Shown in pieces: positions 15,529 through 25,085 of a DNA stretch of 64,000 nt. The DNA comes from Candidatus Ulvibacter alkanivorans (GTDB taxonomy: Bacteria > Bacteroidota > Bacteroidia > Flavobacteriales > Flavobacteriaceae). Where the stretch lies: the NCBI RefSeq assembly GCF_003333325.1, contig NZ_QOLC01000054.1, forward strand, positions 1 through 64,000. Reading direction: 5' to 3'. The notes below the pieces were generated by a model, which was not told the origin of the DNA, ran no database searches, and worked only from the letters and a program-made list of their open reading frames with translations. Within the stretch, counting starts at the first letter, position 1. Each line of letters opens with the position of its first letter. The translations under genes were made by a program, and so were the position numbers.

Positions 15529-16329
15529 ATGGAATTCGTAGAGCTATTAGGTTATTTGGGCGCTCTTGGCATTGGGATTATCTTAGGCTTAATTGGTGGA
15601 GGCGGCTCTATACTTACAGTGCCTATCTTGGTGTACGCATTGTCCCTTAATCCGGTTGTCGCCACAGGGTATTCGCTCTTTGTAGTTGGCGCTACTTCTC
15701 TTGTTGGTGCTATTCAAAACATGACGAAAGGTAAAGTGGACTTTAAGACGGCAATAATCTTTGCCATCCCCGCCTTTATAGCGGTGTATCTTACACGAAA
15801 GTTCTTAATCCCAGCAATCCCTTCTGAATTGTTTTCGGTTGGCAATTTTATTCTTACCAAGGAGCTAGCGCTTATGTTGTTCTTCGCATTGATTATGTTA
15901 ATAGCAGCGATCTCAATGATTAAGGACAGAAAGGATAAAAAACAGATCTCGGGTCCTAGAAAATTTAATTATCCCTTAATAATCATCGAAGGCTTTTTAG
16001 TTGGTGTCATCACCGGTATTGTTGGTGCAGGCGGTGGATTCCTTATTATTCCGGCCTTAGTGCTATTGGCCAAACTACCCATGAAAAAGGCAGTGGCTAC
16101 GTCTTTATTTATAATCGCTATCAAGTCACTTATTGGATTTGTGGGTGATATTGAGAATCTAGACATCGATTGGTCCTTTCTCCTGTTATTTACCTCTATT
16201 TCTATCGTTGGAATATTTATAGGAATTTGGCTGAATAAATTTATAGATGGTAAAAGATTAAAGAAAGCTTTTGGATGGTTTGTTTTACTCATGGGATTCT
16301 ATATCATGTATAAAGAACTAACACCTTAG
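15529..16329 (+). CDS. TSUP family (TauE/SafE) membrane permease
   Basis: A 266-residue integral membrane protein with about eight helices and the internal duplication of the TSUP family: GLIGGGGSILTVP at about 20-32 and GIVGAGGGFLIIPALV near residue 165, each followed by A-x-A-T-S/G. Members export sulfite, sulfoacetate or related organosulfur anions, or other small anions; the substrate cannot be told here. ATG start. No sulfur-metabolism gene is adjacent. The gene is followed by the 52-bp tandem repeats and a long hairpin terminator. Confidence 0.92.
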   Translation: MEFVELLGYLGALGIGIILGLIGGGGSILTVPILVYALSLNPVVATGYSLFVVGATSLVGAIQNMTKGKVDFKTAIIFAIPAFIAVYLTRKFLIPAIPSELFSVGNFILTKELALMLFFALIMLIAAISMIKDRKDKKQISGPRKFNYPLIIIEGFLVGVITGIVGAGGGFLIIPALVLLAKLPMKKAVATSLFIIAIKSLIGFVGDIENLDIDWSFLLLFTSISIVGIFIGIWLNKFIDGKRLKKAFGWFVLLMGFYIMYKELTP

Positions 16330-16381
16330 CACGGTCATTTCCTTTTTCTTCGGAAAGACTTTTATCGCATTCCAATTAATC

Positions 16382-16524
16382 CTCTCGGTGATCCCTCAAA
16401 GCTCCGCTTTGAAAATAAAAGAGTACCTCGTTACTCTCGGTGATCCCTCAAAGCTCCGCTTTGAAAATAAAAGATTACCTCGTTACTCTCGGTGATCCCT
16501 CAAAGCTCCGCTTTGAAAATAAAA
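16382..16524. repeat. Tandem 52-bp repeat, about 2.7 copies, each with a small hairpin
   Basis: Units start at 16382, 16434 and 16486 (exact period 52). The first two differ at one base (AAGAGTACC against AAGATTACC) and the third is cut after about 39 bp, where it runs into the terminator at 16517. Each unit contains TCAAAGC-TCC-GCTTTGA, a 7-bp hairpin with a 3-nt loop. There are no unique spacers, so this is not a CRISPR. It lies between the TSUP gene and the convergent tRNA-Arg. Confidence 0.92.
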
Positions 16525-16578
16525 CACCCGAGCTTAAAAATTCAAGCAAACTTGATTTTACACTCGGGTGTTTTATTT
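16517..16578. terminator. Long bidirectional hairpin terminator
   Basis: A perfect 16-bp outer stem (16517-16532 with 16563-16578, core ACACCCGAG/CTCGGGTGT) and an inner, nearly complementary arm (TTCAAG around 16541 with CTTGA at 16551). A-tracts and T-tracts flank it on both strands, so it can stop the TSUP transcript and the tRNA transcript. Confidence 0.85.
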
Positions 16579-16584
16579 ATTCGT

Positions 16585-16657
16585 GACCGCGGAGGGATTC
16601 AAACCCCCAACCCTCAGAGCCGAAATCTGATGCGCTATTCAGTTGCGCCACGCGGCC
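16585..16657 (-). tRNA. tRNA-Arg (anticodon UCG)
   Basis: A 73-nt cloverleaf on the minus strand. The acceptor stem GGCCGCG pairs with CGCGGTC (one G-T pair), the D stem is GCGC/GCGC, the anticodon stem TCAGA/TCTGA encloses the loop TTTCGGC, which gives anticodon TCG, and the T arm contains GGGGG-TTTGAAT-CCCTC. It reads CGA and, by wobble, other CGN codons. The CCA end is not encoded. It lies just after yqeY on the same strand. Confidence 0.96.
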
Positions 16658-16664
16658 TAATATG

Positions 16665-17117
16665 TTAACTCGACAACCGTGCTTTTACGATGGTCGAAAT
16701 CGTTTTACCGTCTGCCTTGCCTGCCAATCGCTTATTGGCCGCTCCCATCACCTGCCCCATGTCTTTCATAGAAGAAGCATTCAAATCTTCGATAACGGCA
16801 TCCACCACTTTGGCAACTTCTTCCTCGCTTAGTTGTTCGGGCAAGAATTGCTCGATAGCAGCCGCTTCAGCCAATTCTGGAGCTGCTAGATCTTCTCTAC
16901 CTTGTTCGGTGTAGATAGCAGCACTGTCCTTACGTTGTTTTACAAGTTTTTGCAACAGTTTAATTTCGTCATCTTCACTTAAATTAGCTCCTGCACCACT
17001 CTCAGTCTGCGCTAGTAACAACGCCGATTTTACCGCACGCAATGCTTGTAAAGATTGAGCATCTTTAGCTTTCATTGCGACTTTCATGGCCTCCATTACT
17101 TTGGTCTGTAAACTCAT
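16665..17117 (-). CDS. yqeY: GatB/YqeY domain protein
   Basis: A 150-residue protein of normal length for the YqeY family. An N-terminal helical bundle (MSLQTKVMEAMKVAMKAKD, ALRAVKSALLLA, EDDEIKLLQKLVKQRKDSA) is followed by the C-terminal tail domain (EQFLPEQLSEEEV, MGQVMGAANKRLAGKADGKTI). The domain resembles the tRNA-binding tail of GatB, so a link to tRNA or to aminoacyl-tRNA amidation is suspected. It follows ftsZ on the same strand but is separated from it by a terminator; the adjacency to the dcw cluster recurs in this family. Confidence 0.93.
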   Translation of the reverse strand: MSLQTKVMEAMKVAMKAKDAQSLQALRAVKSALLLAQTESGAGANLSEDDEIKLLQKLVKQRKDSAAIYTEQGREDLAAPELAEAAAIEQFLPEQLSEEEVAKVVDAVIEDLNASSMKDMGQVMGAANKRLAGKADGKTISTIVKARLSS

Positions 17118-17215
17118 TATCCTATGTTTTTACGGATTGCGAAGATAATCAATAAAGTTTGTCCTAGAAAAGAATTTTTGTGTTACTAAACGTCTCCAAT
17201 CAAGTTATAATTCAT

Positions 17216-17249
17216 AAAAAAACCGAAGCAATAAATTTGCTCCGGCTTT
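17216..17249 (-). terminator. Intrinsic terminator at the end of the dcw cluster
   Basis: On the minus strand, AAGCCGGAGCAA pairs with TTGCTTCGGTT (two G-U pairs), followed by a run of T. It lies 20 bp after the ftsZ stop codon and so closes the division cluster before yqeY. Confidence 0.88.
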
Positions 17250-17268
17250 TGTTTCTTAAACAGTATTC

Positions 17269-19296
17269 TTAATCTACATTATCATGCAGAAAAGAATTGT
17301 TCGATCGAAGGTCCACATCATCATCATCGGTATTTACCGAAGTGCGTGATAAATTAGTATCACTCTTCTTTGTATCGTCTAATTCTATCCCCATTCGTTT
17401 ATATGCAGGTTGCTTTTCAATATCTTCGATCTTAGAAGCACTGTTTCTAAACTTGTAATTAAAGTCTTTCATTTTCTTTTTGCGCTCTTCTGCACGATCT
17501 CGCAACAGCTTAGAAATAGGCGCATTCATTGGATCAACCTCTGCCGTTTCTTCTTCTGTTTCTGAAGTTTCCGGAGCAGCCACCGTCTTTTTCTCAAAAA
17601 CGATCTCTTCTTCAGCTACTTCTTTGCGCTTTGGTTTGGCCTCATTCAATTTGGTTTCCACCTCTTGATAGTCGTCTAAGCTATAACGCTTCACACCTTC
17701 TCCAGAAAGCTCGGTGACAGGAACCACCTCAATGTGGTCTTGTACTTCAATATCTTCTACGCCTGCAGTAAGTGTTTCCGATTCTTCTTCTTTCTCCTTA
17801 CTTTCTGTCGTTTTATCTTTTTTTGCTTCGGAAGGATTCACAGGAAGATCGAACATTAGCATTTGATCCTCATTCTCTGAAACCTCTGAAGTTTCCGAAG
17901 TAATAGTCACGTCCTTCTTAGGCTTTTTTGGATCAATGATCACAAAATCGTTAACATCGATCTCATTGATAAGGATTTGCTCAAACTCGGCGATATGATG
18001 AATATCGATCGTTTCGTAAGCCACATCGATATTCTTTATTAATTCTGAAGAAGCGATATACCCTTCAAAAGGCAACTCCTCTTGCTGTGATTTTGGCTCG
18101 GGACTCTGCTTTTTAGGCGCCGGCGTCTCCTCTTCGAACAACGTATGACGTATTACCTTCTCTTCAGCCTTAGGTGGGTTTTGAGTCGACGGACTAGAAA
18201 ATGCTTTACCCGATGGCGCCGATTTTACCGAAAGATCTTGTTCAGCGCGTTGCTCTTCTTCCAAAGTATGAATGATCTTCTTCGCTTCTGTATTTACGAT
18301 CTCGTTTTGTTGCTCTACATCAAAGCCGGTCGCTATAACGGTGATAGAAATTGCACCCTCAAGGTTTTCATCTTCACCAACTCCCATAATAATGTTAGCG
18401 CTGTGCCCTGCTTCATCCTGAATATGGTCACTAATCTCACCAATTTCATCGATTGTAATTTCTTCAGAACCCGACACGATAAGTAACAACACATTCTTAG
18501 CACCCCGAATCTTATTGTCGTTCAACAATGGAGAATCCAAAGATTTAGAAATAGCCTCTTTCGCACGGTTTGCACCAGTAGCACTCGAACTACCCATGAT
18601 CGCAGTTCCACTATTGGCCAACACAGTTTTTGCATCACGCAAGTCAATGTTTTGTGTATAGTGATGGGTTATTACCTCTGCAATACCGCGAGCAGCCGTA
18701 GCTAAGACCTCATCGGCTTTAGAAAATCCAGCCTTGAATCCGAGATTTCCATACACTTCGCGTAATTTATTATTATTGATAACAATAAGCGAATCTACAT
18801 TTTGACGTAGGTTTTCAACTCCAATTTGCGCTTGATCGTTTCGCATCTTGCCTTCAAATTGAAAAGGAATGGTCACAATACCTACTGTAAGTATATCGAG
18901 TTCCTTCGCCATTTTAGCAATTATAGGCGCTGCTCCAGTTCCGGTACCTCCGCCCATTCCTGCAGTAATAAAGATCATTTTCGTGTTGGTAGTAAGCATG
19001 TTCTTAATTTCCTCCATGCTTTCTACGGCAGATTGCTCACCAATCATAGGGTTCGCTCCTGCTCCCAATCCTTCGGTCAAAGAAACACCCAGTTGAATCT
19101 TAATGGGAACCGGGCTGTTCTCCAACGCTTGAGCATCGGTATTACAAATTACAAAATCAACGCCCTTGATGCCTTGGCTAAACATGTGATTAATGGCGTT
19201 ACTTCCGCCACCTCCTACACCGATGACCTTTATGACATTGGATTGGTTTTTTGGCAGATCGAACGAAATGTTATCAAATTCTGTGTTGCTGCTCAT
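17269..19296 (-). CDS. ftsZ: Cell division protein FtsZ with long C-terminal extension
   Basis: A 675-residue tubulin homologue that forms the cytokinetic ring. The GTPase core is at about 15-340: IGVGGGGSN at 25-33, the tubulin signature GGGTGTG at 115-121 and the T7 loop with Asp218 and Asp221 (NIDLRDA). Residues 350-675 are an acidic, Glu/Lys/Ser-rich and probably disordered tail, much longer than in E. coli (383 residues in all). Near the end, QPAYKRMGIELDD (about 632-644) is probably the conserved peptide that binds FtsA, followed by a further ~30 residues. The tail length is typical of Flavobacteriaceae. It is the last gene of the dcw cluster, 94 bp after ftsA, and is followed by a terminator. 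Confidence 0.98.
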   Translation of the reverse strand: MSSNTEFDNISFDLPKNQSNVIKVIGVGGGGSNAINHMFSQGIKGVDFVICNTDAQALENSPVPIKIQLGVSLTEGLGAGANPMIGEQSAVESMEEIKNMLTTNTKMIFITAGMGGGTGTGAAPIIAKMAKELDILTVGIVTIPFQFEGKMRNDQAQIGVENLRQNVDSLIVINNNKLREVYGNLGFKAGFSKADEVLATAARGIAEVITHHYTQNIDLRDAKTVLANSGTAIMGSSSATGANRAKEAISKSLDSPLLNDNKIRGAKNVLLLIVSGSEEITIDEIGEISDHIQDEAGHSANIIMGVGEDENLEGAISITVIATGFDVEQQNEIVNTEAKKIIHTLEEEQRAEQDLSVKSAPSGKAFSSPSTQNPPKAEEKVIRHTLFEEETPAPKKQSPEPKSQQEELPFEGYIASSELIKNIDVAYETIDIHHIAEFEQILINEIDVNDFVIIDPKKPKKDVTITSETSEVSENEDQMLMFDLPVNPSEAKKDKTTESKEKEEESETLTAGVEDIEVQDHIEVVPVTELSGEGVKRYSLDDYQEVETKLNEAKPKRKEVAEEEIVFEKKTVAAPETSETEEETAEVDPMNAPISKLLRDRAEERKKKMKDFNYKFRNSASKIEDIEKQPAYKRMGIELDDTKKSDTNLSRTSVNTDDDDVDLRSNNSFLHDNVD

Positions 19297-19390
19297 AGGT
19301 TTTATTTTTGTGAGGTTTTATCCGTTATTGCTTCGGAAAATATTCGTTTTATTATTTGTCTAATTGCACGTTTGCTGCAATTGCGTTCTG

Positions 19391-20719
19391 TTATTCGGCA
19401 TTGTCTAAAAATTCTTTGAACTTTTCAGCCCATTTATCAAAAAAGCGTTTTCGCTCTTTAGGCGCTTGTGCTTCTTCATTTTCACTAGCTTCCATCTCCT
19501 GAGGAGTTGCTTCAGATTCTGCTGCTTCATAGGCCTTATGCTTAGACTTAGCACGTTCTCTAGTTTCCAAACTATTAAGAACCAAGCCAACCGCAGTAGC
19601 GTACATCGGACTGGTAGTTTCGCTGTCACTATCGCCTGCTAAGTGTTCGTTTGGATAGCCAATACGGGTATCCATTCCGGTGATATACTCTACCAATTGC
19701 TTTAAATGTTGCAATTGAGAACCGCCTCCTGTCAACACGATACCGGCAATAAGTTTTTTCTTTTGTTCTTCGTGACCATAATTCTTGATCTCTAAATACA
19801 CTTGTTCTATGATCTCGACCACACGAGCATGAATAATCTTAGACAGGTTTTTCAGTGTGATCTCTTTAGGCTCTCGTCCTCGTAATCCCGGTATGGAGAC
19901 AATCTCGTTGTCCTTATTCTCACCGGGCCAAGCAGAACCAAATTTTATTTTTAATAATTCGGCTTGTTTCTCAATTATGCTACATCCTTCTTTGATGTCT
20001 TCTGTGATCACATTGCCTCCAAATGGGATAACCGCCGTATGGCGAATGATCCCATCTTTAAAAATGGCCAGATCGGTTGTCCCTCCACCAATATCGATTA
20101 AAGCGACTCCCGCCTCTTTTTCTTCTCTGCTCAATACTGCGTTTGCCGATGCAAGCGGTTCTAACGTAATCCCAGATAATTCGAGATCGGAGCTCTTTAC
20201 GCAGCGTCCTATATTCTTGATAGAGGCTACTTGCCCTACTACCACGTGAAAATTCGCCTCCAATCGTCCCCCGTACATCCCAATGGGCTCTTTGATCTCG
20301 GCTTGTCCGTCTACTTTAAAATCTTGTGGCAACACATGTATTATTTCCTCTCCCGGCAACATAACCAGCTTATGCACTTGATTGCACAACCTATCAATAT
20401 CGGCTTCATCGATCACTTCGTCACTATTACTTCTCGTGATGTAATCACTATGCTGCAAACTACGAATGTGCTGTCCGGCGATTCCCACAACCACTTCTTC
20501 GATCTTCATTCCACTCGCCGTTTCTGCATCTTGCACAGCCTGTTGAATCGATTGAATGGTTTGTGTAATGTTATTCACCACGCCTCTGTGTACTCCTAAG
20601 CTCTTCGATTTGCCAATGCCCAAGATCTCCATTTTACCATACTCGTTTTGCTTACCGACCATGGCAACGATCTTAGTGGTTCCTATATCTAATCCTACAG
20701 CGATGTTCTCTTTTTCCAT
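19391..20719 (-). CDS. ftsA: Cell division protein FtsA
   Basis: A 442-residue actin-like protein that ties FtsZ filaments to the membrane. ATP-binding motifs: VGLDIGTTKIVAMVG at about 8-22, ALIDIGGGTTDLAIF in the second phosphate loop and IVLTGGGSQL near residue 330. The SHS2-type 1C domain lies between them. The C-terminus, after a Glu/Ala-rich linker, ends in an amphipathic helix with RKRFFDKWAEKFKEFL, the membrane-targeting sequence. It lies 4 bp after ftsQ and upstream of ftsZ, the usual dcw order. Confidence 0.98.
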   Translation of the reverse strand: MEKENIAVGLDIGTTKIVAMVGKQNEYGKMEILGIGKSKSLGVHRGVVNNITQTIQSIQQAVQDAETASGMKIEEVVVGIAGQHIRSLQHSDYITRSNSDEVIDEADIDRLCNQVHKLVMLPGEEIIHVLPQDFKVDGQAEIKEPIGMYGGRLEANFHVVVGQVASIKNIGRCVKSSDLELSGITLEPLASANAVLSREEKEAGVALIDIGGGTTDLAIFKDGIIRHTAVIPFGGNVITEDIKEGCSIIEKQAELLKIKFGSAWPGENKDNEIVSIPGLRGREPKEITLKNLSKIIHARVVEIIEQVYLEIKNYGHEEQKKKLIAGIVLTGGGSQLQHLKQLVEYITGMDTRIGYPNEHLAGDSDSETTSPMYATAVGLVLNSLETRERAKSKHKAYEAAESEATPQEMEASENEEAQAPKERKRFFDKWAEKFKEFLDNAE

Positions 20720-20723
20720 TGCC

Positions 20724-21440
20724 CTATTTTTTTGTGGCTACTACCTGATTTCCAAATTCTAAATTAACCGAGGCGTATTCCGACAGCATTTTATCCATTT
20801 TAGTTTTTTTATAGAAAGCCTTAAAGTTTTGAAACTTCTTATCGATGGCGCTAGGCTTTCCGAAGAACACTTTCAAATCGTGTTTTCTTAATCGCAATAC
20901 GATATTCCCATCCCTTTTTACATGCAACCCGATCACACTGCTTTTCATAAACTCATCTTCATGCAACTTCAAAAGCATTGGGGTAATGCGATCAAATTGT
21001 AATGTGGAAGCTGCAGTGATCAATGGCACTCTTGCCGTGTACACCGATGACAACGGCATCTTCTTTCCATCGGCATCTAGGTAATAATTCGGCGATGCCG
21101 CAACTCTAGCTATCGGCTTGCGTTGCTCGATAGTAGCTCCCAAGACTCCATCGACGGTTATAAACACCTCAGCATCACGAATCATGGGGTTTTCCAACAA
21201 GCGGGATTCCATCTCATTCAAAACTAAAGTTTCTTTGCCGATGCTCGTAACGCTATCGTTATTTTGTATTAACAATTTATTAACCGTATTTCTAGTGATA
21301 AACGGCGGATTATCATCAAGAAAATCAATCTCTATCTTTGTTAAATTTCGCGCTTGGTTTCGTTGCTTGGTGAAGCTGTATAAGAACACAACGAGCCCAC
21401 CTACGATCACAAATTTTATGAGGTCCCAATTAACTCGCAT
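20724..21440 (-). CDS. ftsQ: Cell division protein FtsQ/DivIB
   Basis: A 238-residue bitopic protein. One membrane helix lies at about 9-23 (FVIVGGLVVFLYSF), then a periplasmic POTRA segment (LTKIEIDFLDDNPPFI ... NPMIRDAEVF) and the FtsQ domain with IEQRKPIARV and YYLDADGKKMPLS. It links early and late divisome parts (FtsB, FtsL). Sequence conservation in this family is low; the assignment rests on topology, the POTRA pattern and the position between murC and ftsA. It overlaps murC by 11 bp. Confidence 0.93.
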   Translation of the reverse strand: MRVNWDLIKFVIVGGLVVFLYSFTKQRNQARNLTKIEIDFLDDNPPFITRNTVNKLLIQNNDSVTSIGKETLVLNEMESRLLENPMIRDAEVFITVDGVLGATIEQRKPIARVAASPNYYLDADGKKMPLSSVYTARVPLITAASTLQFDRITPMLLKLHEDEFMKSSVIGLHVKRDGNIVLRLRKHDLKVFFGKPSAIDKKFQNFKAFYKKTKMDKMLSEYASVNLEFGNQVVATKK

Positions 21441-22785
21441 GACTCAATTTTTTAGTTACTTCTGAAACCTCTGCACCAATATCTCCGGCTCCTACCATAA
21501 GCTGTATTCTACAACCTGATTTGGACATGTGAGATACCAATTCTTCTTTCGTTAGCAGTTGTACGTTTTCCGAAGGTATCTTTTCCAACAACCATTGCGA
21601 TGTAACTCCGTCTAAAGGGAGTTCGCGCGCCGGATAAATATCTAACAACAAAATTTCATCGAATTTTGCTAAGCTCTTTGCGAAATCATCTGCAAAATCC
21701 CTGGTACGACTAAATAAATGCGGTTGGAAGACGATAAGCTTTTGGTCTTCAGGATACATTTCCGAAACTGCTTGGTACAGCGCATCAATCTCAGAAGGAT
21801 GATGCGCATAATCGTCTATTAGCACAAGATCATCCTGCTTTATCTTATACGAAAACCTTCGTTTCACCCCTTTAAAAGAGGCAAGCGCTTTAGGTAATTG
21901 TTCAACCGGTGCACCAACTAGCAAGGCCATACCCATCGCGGTTACTGCATTAAAAAGATTATGATGACCGGGCAGATAGAACGTTAAATCATTTATAGTG
22001 AGGCTCGGTGTTTTTAGATCGAAGCAATACCCACCATCTTCAATTCTAATGTTCTTAGCCTGATAGTCGGCTTCCGAAGCAATCGCAACAGTACTTCCTT
22101 CAAGTGGCAGCCCTTTTTTTATGAGTAGTGAATTTGAGTTTTTGACTAGGTGCGCAAATTCGCGAAAAGCCGACCCTATTTCATCAACATCGCCATAAAT
22201 ATCCAAATGATCTGCGTCCATAGAAGTGATACACGCAATATCTGGAGATAGTTGTAAGAAGGAACGATCGAATTCGTCTGCTTCGACCACCGTGATCTCG
22301 GTGCCATTACTAATAAAATTCGAATTGTAGTTCTCTGCGATGCCACCCAGAAAAGCAGTAACAGGCATGTCGCAAGTAGCCAGCAAATGCCCTAGAATAG
22401 CAGAAGTTGTTGTTTTGCCATGAGTTCCTGCCACGGCCAAGCAGCGTGAATGCTTTGTAATAGAACCAAGTAAGGCAGCTCTTTTTACTACGGAAAAACC
22501 TTCAGAAATAAAATAATTTAAAATGACATTCGCCTTTGGAATTGCCGGGGTGTATACAACCAAGGTATTTTTATTGTTTACTACTGTTTCTGGTATTTCA
22601 GAGATCACATCTAAAAAAGTGATGGGAAGCCCCTCTGCTATAAGTGTTTCGGTAAGTTCGGTTGGTGTTTTGTCGTACCCATAGACCGTCTTACCCAAGC
22701 TCTTACAATAGCGAGCCAAAGCGCTCATGCCAATACCTCCTATACCGACAAAGTAAAAAGTTTGTATGTTTTTTAGATCGATCAC
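21430..22785 (-). CDS. murC: UDP-N-acetylmuramate--L-alanine ligase MurC
   Basis: A 451-residue cytoplasmic ligase that adds L-Ala to UDP-MurNAc, the first peptide step of peptidoglycan synthesis. N-terminal domain FVGIGGIGMSALA at 12-24, ATP loop GTHGKTTTS at 120-128, central VEADEFDRSF, then DDYAHHPSEI in the third domain, which is diagnostic of MurC. The length matches the family. It lies 19 bp after murG and overlaps ftsQ by 11 bp. Confidence 0.98.
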   Translation of the reverse strand: MIDLKNIQTFYFVGIGGIGMSALARYCKSLGKTVYGYDKTPTELTETLIAEGLPITFLDVISEIPETVVNNKNTLVVYTPAIPKANVILNYFISEGFSVVKRAALLGSITKHSRCLAVAGTHGKTTTSAILGHLLATCDMPVTAFLGGIAENYNSNFISNGTEITVVEADEFDRSFLQLSPDIACITSMDADHLDIYGDVDEIGSAFREFAHLVKNSNSLLIKKGLPLEGSTVAIASEADYQAKNIRIEDGGYCFDLKTPSLTINDLTFYLPGHHNLFNAVTAMGMALLVGAPVEQLPKALASFKGVKRRFSYKIKQDDLVLIDDYAHHPSEIDALYQAVSEMYPEDQKLIVFQPHLFSRTRDFADDFAKSLAKFDEILLLDIYPARELPLDGVTSQWLLEKIPSENVQLLTKEELVSHMSKSGCRIQLMVGAGDIGAEVSEVTKKLSHAS

Positions 22786-22804
22786 TTACTTATAAAAGGC
22801 GATT

Positions 22805-23899
22805 TTATTTTTTATTTATAATTGCTTCAATTTGATTCACAATATCTCGAGCCGCATTGGGTTTGGCCAACTTTTTAATGTTCGCCCCCAATTGTTTTTG
22901 TTGTTCTTCGGAACGTATTAATTCTGAAAATTCGGGAACGAACCGTTCTTCCAATTCGCTCTCTTTTATTAATAACGCAGCATTCTTTGCTGCAATTGCC
23001 ATAGCATTCTTGGTTTGATGATCTTCTGCTACATTTGGTGAGGGAATAAACACTACCGGTTTTCCTACCAAACACAGCTCAGAAACCGATAAGGCTCCGG
23101 CCCTTGAAATAATAATATCGGCAGCAGCATAGGCCAGGTCCATTCTATTTAAAAAAGGATGTACCTGGCTACAACCTCCATTTCTGGGCATATAGTCTGC
23201 CTCGTACAACTTGCCGCATTGCCAGATGAGTTGTACTTGTTCTTTCTTGAAAAAAGACAAGGATGCATCGATCAACTGATTTATACGACGCGCACCCAGG
23301 CTTCCGCCAAGCACCAACACTGTCTTTTTATTGGTATCTAGTTTATAGAATACTTGTGCCTCTGTTCTTTTCTGTGAAATATCGAGCAAGTCTTGGCGTA
23401 CCGGGTTTCCTGTTAATACTATTTTTTCCGAAGGAAAGAAAGCTTCCATTCCAGTATATGCAACACAGATACGGTCTACCTTCCCTCCCAACCATTTATT
23501 CGTTATACCGGCGTGACTGTTTTGTTCTTGAATAAGACATGGAATGTTCTTGGAGGCAGCGACTCGTAACAGTGGTGCACTTGCGTAACCACCTGTCCCA
23601 ATTGCAGCATCCGGCTTAAATTTTTTAAGTATACTACGCGACTTCAACAAGCTTGAGACGAGCTTAAATGGAAAAATGAGATTCTTAAAACTCAACGTAC
23701 GCTGCAGCCCCGAGATCCACAGTCCCTCGATATTATATCCTGCCTGGGGTACTTTTTCCATTTCCATACGGTCTTTGGCACCCACAAATAGAAATTCCGA
23801 TTGCGGATAACGCGTTTTTAATTCGTTCGCAATCGCGATCGCCGGGTAAATATGCCCGCCGGTTCCTCCGCCACTTATTATGAATTTATAGTGCTTCAC
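22805..23899 (-). CDS. murG: UDP-N-acetylglucosamine transferase MurG
   Basis: A 364-residue GT28 glycosyltransferase that converts lipid I to lipid II at the inner face of the membrane. N-terminal [11 protein letters not shown] at about 10-20, [11 protein letters not shown], the acceptor-side motif QEQNSHAG, then [12 protein letters not shown] and the donor-binding segment [18 protein letters not shown]. Normal length. It overlaps ftsW upstream by 14 bp, indicating translational coupling. Confidence 0.98.
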   Translation of the reverse strand: MKHYKFIISGGGTGGHIYPAIAIANELKTRYPQSEFLFVGAKDRMEMEKVPQAGYNIEGLWISGLQRTLSFKNLIFPFKLVSSLLKSRSILKKFKPDAAIGTGGYASAPLLRVAASKNIPCLIQEQNSHAGITNKWLGGKVDRICVAYTGMEAFFPSEKIVLTGNPVRQDLLDISQKRTEAQVFYKLDTNKKTVLVLGGSLGARRINQLIDASLSFFKKEQVQLIWQCGKLYEADYMPRNGGCSQVHPFLNRMDLAYAAADIIISRAGALSVSELCLVGKPVVFIPSPNVAEDHQTKNAMAIAAKNAALLIKESELEERFVPEFSELIRSEEQQKQLGANIKKLAKPNAARDIVNQIEAIINKK

Positions 23900-25076
23900 T
23901 TAAAATATCTAAGGGGTTCTCTTCTTCTTGTTCTTTCTTTACGATCTCTCGTTTTGCGCTCACACTTAATACCATTCCCAAGGCGAGACAGGTCATCCAA
24001 ATGGAGGTTCCACCACTACTAATAAGGGGCAATGTTTGTCCTGTTACCGGAAATAATTCGACCGCAACTGCCATATTAATCAAGGCTTGAAACACAATGG
24101 GCAGTCCAACTCCAATAACGAGTAACTTTCCGAAGAGCGAACTTGATTTATGCGCAACAATTACAATTCGGAATAATAGCAACATGTACAAAAACAGTAA
24201 AAACAAAGCGCCTAATAAGCCAAATTCTTCTACAATTATGGCATAAATAAAATCGGATGACGATTGTGGCAAGAAGTTCTTTTGAACACTTTTACCGGGG
24301 CCTAGACCGGTAATACCTCCTGAAGCGATCGCAATCTTAGCTTTTTCAATTTGGTAATCGGCTTCCGTATCTTCTTTGTCGGTAAAGCTCTCTATTCGAC
24401 TTGTCCAGGTATCAACTCTATTAGGAAACATTTCGGGAAATGCTTTAGCCGTAAGAACAAACAAGGTAAATAACACCAATCCTGCGCCTAACACGATACC
24501 TAGATACCGCAATGGATAACCACCAACGAACACCAAGGCGACCACCATGGCAAAAATTATGGCAGTGGTAGAAAAATTGGCAGGCAGTATGAGTCCTAAT
24601 ATGATAAAAACCGGCACCCAAAGTGGGAGTAAGGTTTCTTTAAATGTTACCGTTTTATCTTTAATTCTTGACAAGTAGCGCGCCACATAGGCCAATAATA
24701 CCACTGCTGCCAAGGTAGAAGTTTGAAACGTAACACCAACAAAAGGCACCCGTATCCATCTACTTGCATTGGCACCCTCGATAGTGGTCCCTTCTGCCAT
24801 CGTTAACAGCAACAGTATGACCACAATGGGAAGGGCAATAATTGAGAGCCCCTTAAAATAATGAAATGGAATCTTGTGTATCCCGTACAAAATGGCAAAC
24901 CCTAGTAGCAGATGCGCAAAGTGTTTTAGCAAGTATTGAAACGTACTCCCATCACCGTACAGATAGGCCAAATTACTACTGGCACTATACACAGGTAAGA
25001 ATGAGAATAATGCCAATAGGCCCGCAACCGCCCAAATAGCTCTGTCTCCTTTTATGTTGCTAAATATACTTCGCAT
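23886..25076 (-). CDS. ftsW: SEDS peptidoglycan polymerase FtsW
   Basis: A 396-residue membrane protein with about ten helices, the septal glycan polymerase that works with the class B PBP encoded upstream. SEDS signatures: [12 protein letters not shown] (in the conserved L-x-x-D/N region), [22 protein letters not shown] in two parts near residue 265-290, and [15 protein letters not shown] in the C-terminal third. It lies between murD (9 bp) and murG (14-bp overlap), the canonical position. Its place in the division cluster favours FtsW over RodA. Confidence 0.96.
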   Translation of the reverse strand: MRSIFSNIKGDRAIWAVAGLLALFSFLPVYSASSNLAYLYGDGSTFQYLLKHFAHLLLGFAILYGIHKIPFHYFKGLSIIALPIVVILLLLTMAEGTTIEGANASRWIRVPFVGVTFQTSTLAAVVLLAYVARYLSRIKDKTVTFKETLLPLWVPVFIILGLILPANFSTTAIIFAMVVALVFVGGYPLRYLGIVLGAGLVLFTLFVLTAKAFPEMFPNRVDTWTSRIESFTDKEDTEADYQIEKAKIAIASGGITGLGPGKSVQKNFLPQSSSDFIYAIIVEEFGLLGALFLLFLYMLLLFRIVIVAHKSSSLFGKLLVIGVGLPIVFQALINMAVAVELFPVTGQTLPLISSGGTSIWMTCLALGMVLSVSAKREIVKKEQEEENPLDILSEAL

Positions 25077-25085
25077 GCGTTTATA

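Noticed and set aside
16382..16524. Possible CRISPR array
   Set aside because: The units follow each other directly with a 52-bp period and no unique spacers, and no cas gene is present.
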